A stretch of DNA of 17,581 nt from an uncultured Corynebacterium sp. (GTDB taxonomy: Bacteria; Actinomycetota; Actinomycetes; Mycobacteriales; Mycobacteriaceae): positions 1 through 17,581 of the forward strand of contig NZ_CALLDG010000146.1 of assembly GCF_937999985.1 (NCBI RefSeq), given 5' to 3'. A program made the translations under genes and the position numbers. This document shows positions 13,412 through 17,581 of this stretch, piece after piece. How positions within the stretch are numbered: position 1 is the first letter of the stretch; every line of letters begins with the position of its first letter. Below the pieces are notes generated by a model. That model ran no database searches. It was not told where the DNA came from and saw only the letters and a list, made by a program, of their open reading frames with translations.

Positions 13412-14509
13412 ATGGCACACTCAGCTCCAGACCTAAACCGCGACCCAAGCCGTGTCCTGGACTGTGCCATTGTCGGCGGCGGCCAATCCGCCCTGGCCAC
13501 GGCCTTCTACCTGCGCCGGGAGGACAGGCGGGGGCGCAAGGCCCCTGACTTTGCCGTGTTCGACGATCAACCGGAACCGGGCGGAGCCTGGCGGCACATG
13601 TGGCCGTCGATGACATTATTCTCCGACACCAATTTCTCCAATCTTCCGGGCATGCCAATGCCCAGCTACAACGGGCCTAAAGGCTATCCGCCGCCCGGCC
13701 ATGTGGTCGACTACCTGCGCGAATACGAACGCCGCTACGATCTGCCCGTCGTCCGTCCCGTGCATGTCGAACGGGTGGAGTACGACGAGCCGGCCGGGCT
13801 GTTTCAACTGCATGCTCGCCCGGATGGTGGCGCCCATACCTCCCACACCCTGCGCTCCCACACCTGGCGTGCCCGCACCGTCGTCGCCGCCACGGGCACC
13901 TGGTCCGCGCCTTTCGTTCCCCACTATCCCGGCGAGTTTGCTGGCCAGCAGTGGCACACCGCCACTTATCCGGGGCCGGAGCCATTCGCCGGTTCTTCCG
14001 TGGCCGTCGTCGGAGCGGCTAACTCGGGCGCGCAGATCGCCGCCGACCTGGCCGATGTCGCCGACGTCACCTGGTTCGTCCGCCACCCGCCCCGCTGGAT
14101 GCCGGATGACGTCGATGGCGCGGAGCTCTTCCGCCGCAACCGCGAGCGCTACCTCGCCATTTCCGCAGGTAAGGAAGACCCCGGCGCCGATTCCAGCCTC
14201 GGGGACATCGTCATGCTTCCCGCGGTCCGCCGCGCTCGGGACTCCGGACGCCTGCGCCCCACCCCGATGTTCTCCTCCCTCGACGAAGTTACCGCCGACC
14301 ACCTGATCTGGTGCACCGGATTCCGCCCCGCCCTCGGCCCTTTTCGCGGATTGCTCTCTTTTCGTGGTGACGCCCCCTCGCCCCAACACCCCGGCCTCTT
14401 CCTCGTGGGCTATGGCGATTGGGTGGGGCCCGGTTCCGCTACCATCACTGGCGTTGGAGTGCATGCAAAAAGGGTGGCCGCCGAGGTAGTGGCGGCCACC
14501 CGAGGGTGA
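13412..14509 (+). CDS. Class B flavin monooxygenase-like oxidoreductase
   Basis: The 365-residue protein has two dinucleotide folds. FAD binds at IVGGGQSALAT (20-30) and NAD(P)H probably at VVGAANSGAQIA (199-210). Between them is F176-A-G-x3-H182-x3-Y186-P, which fits the FMO fingerprint FxGxxxHxxx(Y/F). WCTGFRP (300-306) and the C-terminal GSATITGVG (341-349) are typical FAD contacts. Related proteins are annotated as flavin monooxygenases or as flavoproteins involved in K+ transport, and the true substrate is unknown. At 365 residues it is short for a Baeyer-Villiger enzyme. The start lies 7 bp after the SDR stop and lacks a Shine-Dalgarno sequence, which suggests translational coupling. 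Its last 13 codons contain the terminator hairpin of the convergent aldehyde dehydrogenase gene. It carries a TTA codon at 13616-13618. Confidence 0.82.
   Translation: MAHSAPDLNRDPSRVLDCAIVGGGQSALATAFYLRREDRRGRKAPDFAVFDDQPEPGGAWRHMWPSMTLFSDTNFSNLPGMPMPSYNGPKGYPPPGHVVDYLREYERRYDLPVVRPVHVERVEYDEPAGLFQLHARPDGGAHTSHTLRSHTWRARTVVAATGTWSAPFVPHYPGEFAGQQWHTATYPGPEPFAGSSVAVVGAANSGAQIAADLADVADVTWFVRHPPRWMPDDVDGAELFRRNRERYLAISAGKEDPGADSSLGDIVMLPAVRRARDSGRLRPTPMFSSLDEVTADHLIWCTGFRPALGPFRGLLSFRGDAPSPQHPGLFLVGYGDWVGPGSATITGVGVHAKRVAAEVVAATRG
14467..14501 (-). terminator. Terminator of the aldehyde dehydrogenase gene, inside the opposing CDS
   Basis: GGGTGGCCGCC (14472-14482) and GGCGGCCACCC (14491-14501) make an 11-bp perfect stem with an 8-nt loop. 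On the minus strand the stem is followed by TTTTT (14467-14471), a textbook intrinsic terminator 42 nt after the gabD2-like stop. It lies wholly within the coding end of the plus-strand flavoprotein gene. Confidence 0.78.
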
Positions 14510-14513
14510 CGGT

Positions 14514-14530
14514 CGCGCGAGCATCGCGCG
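14514..14530. terminator. Small GC hairpin between convergent stops
   Basis: CGCGCGA-GCA-TCGCGCG is a 7-bp stem with a 3-nt loop in the 34-bp gap between the flavoprotein and aldehyde dehydrogenase stops. There is no T tract on either side. It may help 3'-end formation for the plus-strand operon. Confidence 0.4.
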
Positions 14531-14543
14531 GCGGAAGTCCCTG

Positions 14544-16145
14544 CTACGGCAGCATGCGGAAGGTCTTGCCGGCCTTCAGCAGTGTGAGCATGACCTTGGA
14601 GAAGCTCTTCCGGCTGAGGGACTCCGGCCCGCGGAAGTACATGAAGCGCTGCGAAGTGACGTTCTGCGTTGCCGTGTACTTCTGCAACCCTTCCGCGCCG
14701 TGGCGGTGGGAGACACCGGATTCCTTCATGCCACCCATGGGGTTGTCGATTGCCGCCCAGCTGGAGGTGTAGCCATCGTTCAGAGCCACCGAACCGGACT
14801 CGATCTTCGGGCCGATCTTCCAGGCAGTGTCGTCGGCGGCAAACACAGAGGCGTTCAGACCGTAGTCCGTGTCATTGGCCAGCTCGATCGCGTCGTACAG
14901 ATCCTCCACCGGCTCTATGAACACCACCGGGCCGAAGACTTCCTCGGTGCGCAGCAGCGCATCCTCTGGAACGTCCACCATGACCGTCGGCTCGTAGAAG
15001 TAAGGGCCCAGATCCGGGCGCTTCTTACCACCGCACAGGATGTTCGCGCCCTTCTCGCGGGCGTCCTCCACGTACTTTTCCACGGTCTCCAGCTGGCTAG
15101 CGGAAGCCAGCGATCCCATCTGCGTCTCCCACTCGAAGCCGCTGCCCAGGCTCATGGACTGCACGCGCGAGGAAAACGCGCCCACGAAATCCTCGTAGGA
15201 CGCACGCTCGACATAGATGCGCTCGATGGAAACACACAGCTGGCCGGAGTTAGAGAAGCACGCATCGATAGCGCCGCGGGCGGCGTAGTTGACGTCCGCG
15301 TCGTTGGCGATAATCAACGGGTTCTTGCCACCCAGCTCGGCGGAATAGCCGATCAAGCGACGGCCAACCTGCTCGCCCAAAACCTTGCCCGTTGCGGTGG
15401 AACCAGTGAACATCAAGAAGTCGCATTGATCCGCAATGGCACTTCCAACCACGCGGCCGGATCCGGTAACTAACTGCACCAGGTCGCGCGGCAGTCCGGC
15501 GTCAAAAAGAAACTTAAAGACCAAAAGCGAGGTGAAAGGCGTAGCAGAGTCGGGCTTAGCGACCACAGCGTTTCCGGCGAGGAGCGCGGGTATCGCGTCG
15601 CCAATGCCGAGGGACAGCGGGTAATTCCACGGGCTGATCTGGCCGACCGCGCCCAGCGGGTGACGGTACTCGACGGACTTCGCCATGATCGACATCGCCG
15701 AGGCGCGCCTGCGTGGCTTCATGAACTTCTCCACGTTGTTGGAGTAGTAACGCGAATTGTTGGCGACGTCCATGACCTCGTCAAAGGCGCTGGCGCGGTT
15801 CTTGCCGGTCTCCAGCTGCACCATGTCGCAGAGCAGTTCGGCGTTCTTCAGCACCAGGTCGTGGAAGCGGCGGAAGATGCGTTTGCGCTCGGCGAAGGGG
15901 ACATGCACCCAGGACTGCTGGGCACGGCGGGCGAAGCGGAAGGCTTCGGTGACATCGTCGGCGTCACCGCTGGCGACCCAGCCGATCGTCTCGCCGAGGA
16001 AGGGAGCCTCGATCTCCAGGCGCTTGCCGTCGTAATCGTCGTTGAGGTTGTGCAGGCGGGCGTTGGTGGTGAGTTCGCGCAGCTCTACTTCCAGGTCGGC
16101 GGGCAGAGCGGCTACGGATAGGCGCTTGTAGTTGGTTCGTTTCAT
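14544..16145 (-). CDS. gabD2: Aldehyde dehydrogenase, GabD2-like succinate-semialdehyde dehydrogenase
   Basis: The ATG at 16145 is used because TAGTCT lies 7 nt upstream; 20 extra in-frame codons reach 16205 but have no start signal. The 533-residue protein is a classical NAD(P)-dependent aldehyde dehydrogenase: QISPWNYP (169-176), AKPDSATP (196-203), FTGSTATG (246-253), Glu270 in ELGGKNP, catalytic Cys304 in NSGQLCVSIERIYVE, EEVFGPV and PMGGMKESGVSHRHG. The last block, the SIERIYVE segment and the overall match recall M. tuberculosis GabD2 (Rv1731), which oxidises succinic semialdehyde to succinate. Other aldehydes, such as xenobiotic or lipid-derived ones, remain possible. It is a single-gene unit with a terminator beyond its stop and diverges from the Bax inhibitor-like gene. 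Confidence 0.85.
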   Translation of the reverse strand: MKRTNYKRLSVAALPADLEVELRELTTNARLHNLNDDYDGKRLEIEAPFLGETIGWVASGDADDVTEAFRFARRAQQSWVHVPFAERKRIFRRFHDLVLKNAELLCDMVQLETGKNRASAFDEVMDVANNSRYYSNNVEKFMKPRRRASAMSIMAKSVEYRHPLGAVGQISPWNYPLSLGIGDAIPALLAGNAVVAKPDSATPFTSLLVFKFLFDAGLPRDLVQLVTGSGRVVGSAIADQCDFLMFTGSTATGKVLGEQVGRRLIGYSAELGGKNPLIIANDADVNYAARGAIDACFSNSGQLCVSIERIYVERASYEDFVGAFSSRVQSMSLGSGFEWETQMGSLASASQLETVEKYVEDAREKGANILCGGKKRPDLGPYFYEPTVMVDVPEDALLRTEEVFGPVVFIEPVEDLYDAIELANDTDYGLNASVFAADDTAWKIGPKIESGSVALNDGYTSSWAAIDNPMGGMKESGVSHRHGAEGLQKYTATQNVTSQRFMYFRGPESLSRKSFSKVMLTLLKAGKTFRMLP

Positions 16146-16152
16146 GTTTGGG

Positions 16153-16158
16153 AGACTA
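16153..16158 (-). promoter_or_regulatory. Probable -10 element of gabD2, leaderless type
   Basis: On the minus strand TAGTCT precedes the ATG at 16145 by 7 nt (CCCAAAC). No Shine-Dalgarno sequence is present. No convincing -35 is seen. Confidence 0.42.
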
Positions 16159-16251
16159 CCTAAAAGGCTCGGAGAGTGTGTTCGATCTGGAACATTTCTA
16201 AGCAAATGAGTAGGTCGCGGGAGGGGCGCGGGAGTGCGAATTTTTGCTTGT

Positions 16252-16280
16252 GGGAACCTTTAAGCAGGCTTAGTCGTTGG
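16252..16280 (+). promoter_or_regulatory. Possible ECF-sigma (SigH/SigE-like) promoter of the Bax inhibitor-like gene
   Basis: GGGAAC (16252-16257), 17 bp and CGTTGG (16275-16280) fit the GGAA/GTT form used by actinobacterial SigH and SigE. A vegetative-type TAGGAT hexamer overlaps just downstream (16281-16286), but without a matching -35. A leader of about 70-80 nt would result. Confidence 0.42.
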
Positions 16281-16362
16281 TAGGATGTACGCGAAAGCGC
16301 CGGTGGCTAATCTCTAGGTTCCGGCACCGAAAATGACCAGCACAACTTTGGAGTACTAAAGA

Positions 16363-17268
16363 ATGAAGAGCTCGAACCCGTTTATGGGGTCGCTGGCCAA
16401 GAACCAGGGCCAGCACCCGTTCGCACAGCAGGGCAACCAGGGTGGCTACGGCCAGCAGGGCGGTTATGGTCAGCAGGGGATGAACCCCTATGCGACCTCC
16501 GCTCACGGCGGTGTACAGACCGCCGCCATGGGTTACGGCATGCAGGACGCAGCCAACTACGGCCAGGCCGGCAGCGCCGACCGCCCGATGACCGTCGATG
16601 ACGTGGTTACCAAGACCGGCATCACGCTGGCTGTGATCATCGCGCTGGCAGTGGTGAACTTCATCATTGGCCTGAGCAACCCCGGCATTGCGATGGGGCT
16701 GACCTTCGTCGGCATGATCGGTGGTCTGATCGCCGTTCTGGTTTCTGCATTTGGCAAGAAGTACGACTCCGCGCCGGTCACGCTGACCTACGCAGCCTTC
16801 GAGGGTCTGTTCGTTGGTGGCTTTACGTTCCTGGTGTCTGGCGCTGCGGTTGGTGATACTGACGCCGGCATGCTCATCGCCCAGGCGGTTCTGGGAACCA
16901 TTGGCGTGTTCATTGGCATGCTGTTTGTGTACAAGACCGGTGCTATCCGCGTGACCCCGAAGTTCACTCGCTTCCTGGTGGGCGCCATGATCGGCATCCT
17001 GGTTCTGGCACTGGGCAACCTGGTGTTTGCACTGGTTACGGGCTCCGCGGGCATCCTGCGTGACGGTGGTCCGATCGCTATCATCTTCTCCCTGTTCTGC
17101 ATCGGCATTGCGGCGATGAGCTTCCTGCTGGACTTCGACCAGGCTGACCGTCTGGTCCGCGCTGGCGCTCCGTCCAAGATGGCTTGGGGTGTGGCACTGG
17201 GGCTGGCCGTCACCCTGGTCTGGCTGTACACCGAGATCTTGCGCCTGCTGTCCTACTTCAGGGACTAG
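16363..17268 (+). CDS. Bax inhibitor-1/YccA family membrane protein
   Basis: The 301-residue protein has a cytoplasmic Gln/Gly-rich N-terminus of about 75 residues, with YGQQGGYGQQG repeats at 29-39. Seven membrane helices follow (about 87-103, 110-129, 140-160, 170-190, 203-225, 236-256, 273-297). Family-typical stretches are MTVDDVVTKTG (76-86), YAAFEGLFVGG (143-153), LLDFDQADRLV (255-265) and the ending VTLVWLYTEILRLLSYFRD. Paired acidic residues near Asp257 and Asp259 resemble the pH-sensing Asp pair of the bacterial homologue BsYetJ, a calcium leak channel. The actinobacterial role is unclear. GGAG 9 nt upstream supports the start. An ECF-sigma-like promoter suggests control by envelope or oxidative stress, and a terminator lies about 150 bp after the stop. 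Confidence 0.88.
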   Translation: MKSSNPFMGSLAKNQGQHPFAQQGNQGGYGQQGGYGQQGMNPYATSAHGGVQTAAMGYGMQDAANYGQAGSADRPMTVDDVVTKTGITLAVIIALAVVNFIIGLSNPGIAMGLTFVGMIGGLIAVLVSAFGKKYDSAPVTLTYAAFEGLFVGGFTFLVSGAAVGDTDAGMLIAQAVLGTIGVFIGMLFVYKTGAIRVTPKFTRFLVGAMIGILVLALGNLVFALVTGSAGILRDGGPIAIIFSLFCIGIAAMSFLLDFDQADRLVRAGAPSKMAWGVALGLAVTLVWLYTEILRLLSYFRD

Positions 17269-17293
17269 CGCTTCAGGAGCTAGCGCTGAGGCT

Positions 17294-17351
17294 AGGGCTA
17301 TAGGGCCAGTGCTCGAGGTGCCAGGGCTATAGGGCCAGTGCTCGAGGTGCC
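17294..17351 (+). repeat. 29-bp perfect tandem duplication
   Basis: A 29-bp unit beginning AGGGCTATAGGGCCAGTG and ending CTCGAGGTGCC occurs at 17294-17322 and 17323-17351 without a difference. Five bases of a third copy follow. The preceding 17284-17293 (CGCTGAGGCT) looks like a degraded end of another copy. Confidence 0.85.
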
Positions 17352-17420
17352 AGGGCCTTGGAGCCCGGGCTTCTGAGCCTTAGGCGCCTGGGTTTTAGAC
17401 CTTGAGGCGCTGTTAATTGA

Positions 17421-17449
17421 GGGGCTTCCGGTTTTTCGGGAGCTCCTTT
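17421..17449 (+). terminator. Terminator of the Bax inhibitor-like gene
   Basis: GGGGCTTCCG (17421-17430) pairs with CGGGAGCTCC (17437-17446) over 10 bp with two G-T pairs, around the loop GTTTTT. TTT follows. It lies about 150 bp after the stop, beyond the tandem duplication. Confidence 0.62.
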
Positions 17450-17532
17450 CTGCTGCCCATAGGGGGTGTCTATTCGGAAAGCTTCAAAGGTTTCATCCAC
17501 CCTCTCTTTCTGCTGCCGCAGAGGGGCTGTCT
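17447..17532 (+). repeat. Pair of imperfect direct repeats
   Basis: 17447-17471 and 17507-17532 both begin TTTCTGCTGCC and both end in an AGGGG(G/C)TGTCT-like block, with only a few differences in the middle. The copies start 60 bp apart. No known element is recognised. Confidence 0.65.
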
Positions 17533-17565
17533 CATGGGGGCGGGGGGAGTTGGCTGTTCGTGTGC

Positions 17566-17576
17566 GGGGGGGGGGG
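17566..17576 (+). repeat. Run of 11 G
   Basis: Eleven consecutive G lie 5 bp from the right edge, within a G-rich stretch. Such runs can vary in length by slippage, and are also prone to sequencing error. Confidence 0.85.
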
Positions 17577-17581
17577 AGCGG

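Larger units (their letters stand above)
17269..17581. other. Non-coding, repeat-rich tail of the window
   Basis: No convincing gene is seen on either strand in these 313 bp. The region holds a 29-bp tandem duplication, the terminator hairpin of the Bax inhibitor-like gene, a pair of imperfect 25-26 bp direct repeats, and a run of 11 G near the right edge. Confidence 0.7.

Noticed and set aside
17284..17532. CRISPR array
   Set aside because: Repeats are only two tandem copies without spacers plus one imperfect pair; no cas gene is in the window.

Overview
The window looks like a chromosomal core segment of a Corynebacterium species: high-GC DNA, a block of lpqU-like, eno, ftsB-like, DUF501 and ppx genes in the order known from Corynebacteriales, an MntR-type operator like that of corynebacteria, and several starts that look leaderless. 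The species cannot be fixed from the sequence. I see no mobile element, phage, rRNA or CRISPR array.

Layout. At the left edge a metal-binding lipoprotein gene (minus strand, cut by the window edge) and mntR (plus) diverge from a 124-bp region holding an 18-bp MntR-like palindrome. The plus-strand run then continues: a membrane-anchored lytic transglycosylase, enolase with its own promoter and terminators, the divisome protein FtsB/DivIC, a DUF501 protein, an exopolyphosphatase and a tRNA gene overlapping the exopolyphosphatase stop. An acyl-CoA dehydrogenase follows, behind a GlxR/CRP-like palindrome and a second perfect inverted repeat. Two minus-strand surface genes come next: a one-pass membrane protein with an FG-GAP-like calcium motif and an acyltransferase-3/SGNH protein. 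They are separated by a strong terminator. On the plus strand follow bifunctional NAD(P)HX repair enzyme, a short-chain dehydrogenase and a flavin monooxygenase-like protein. These converge on a minus-strand GabD2-like aldehyde dehydrogenase. Last comes a Bax inhibitor-1 family membrane protein behind an ECF-sigma-like promoter, then a 313-bp non-coding tail with tandem repeats and an 11-G run.

How the parts relate. MntR probably controls manganese uptake from the shared promoter. Enolase is housekeeping glycolysis. FtsB and the transglycosylase act at the envelope. Ppx handles polyphosphate or (p)ppGpp. NnrE/NnrD repairs damaged NAD(P)H, and its downstream SDR and flavoprotein are both expected to use NAD(P)H or FAD.

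The points most worth a second look are: a tRNA with a Leu UAA anticodon but a short class I variable loop; five starts placed 7-9 nt after a TANNNT hexamer; a terminator of the aldehyde dehydrogenase lying inside the convergent gene's coding end; and the two-palindrome acyl-CoA dehydrogenase promoter. I did not find a convincing new multi-gene system.
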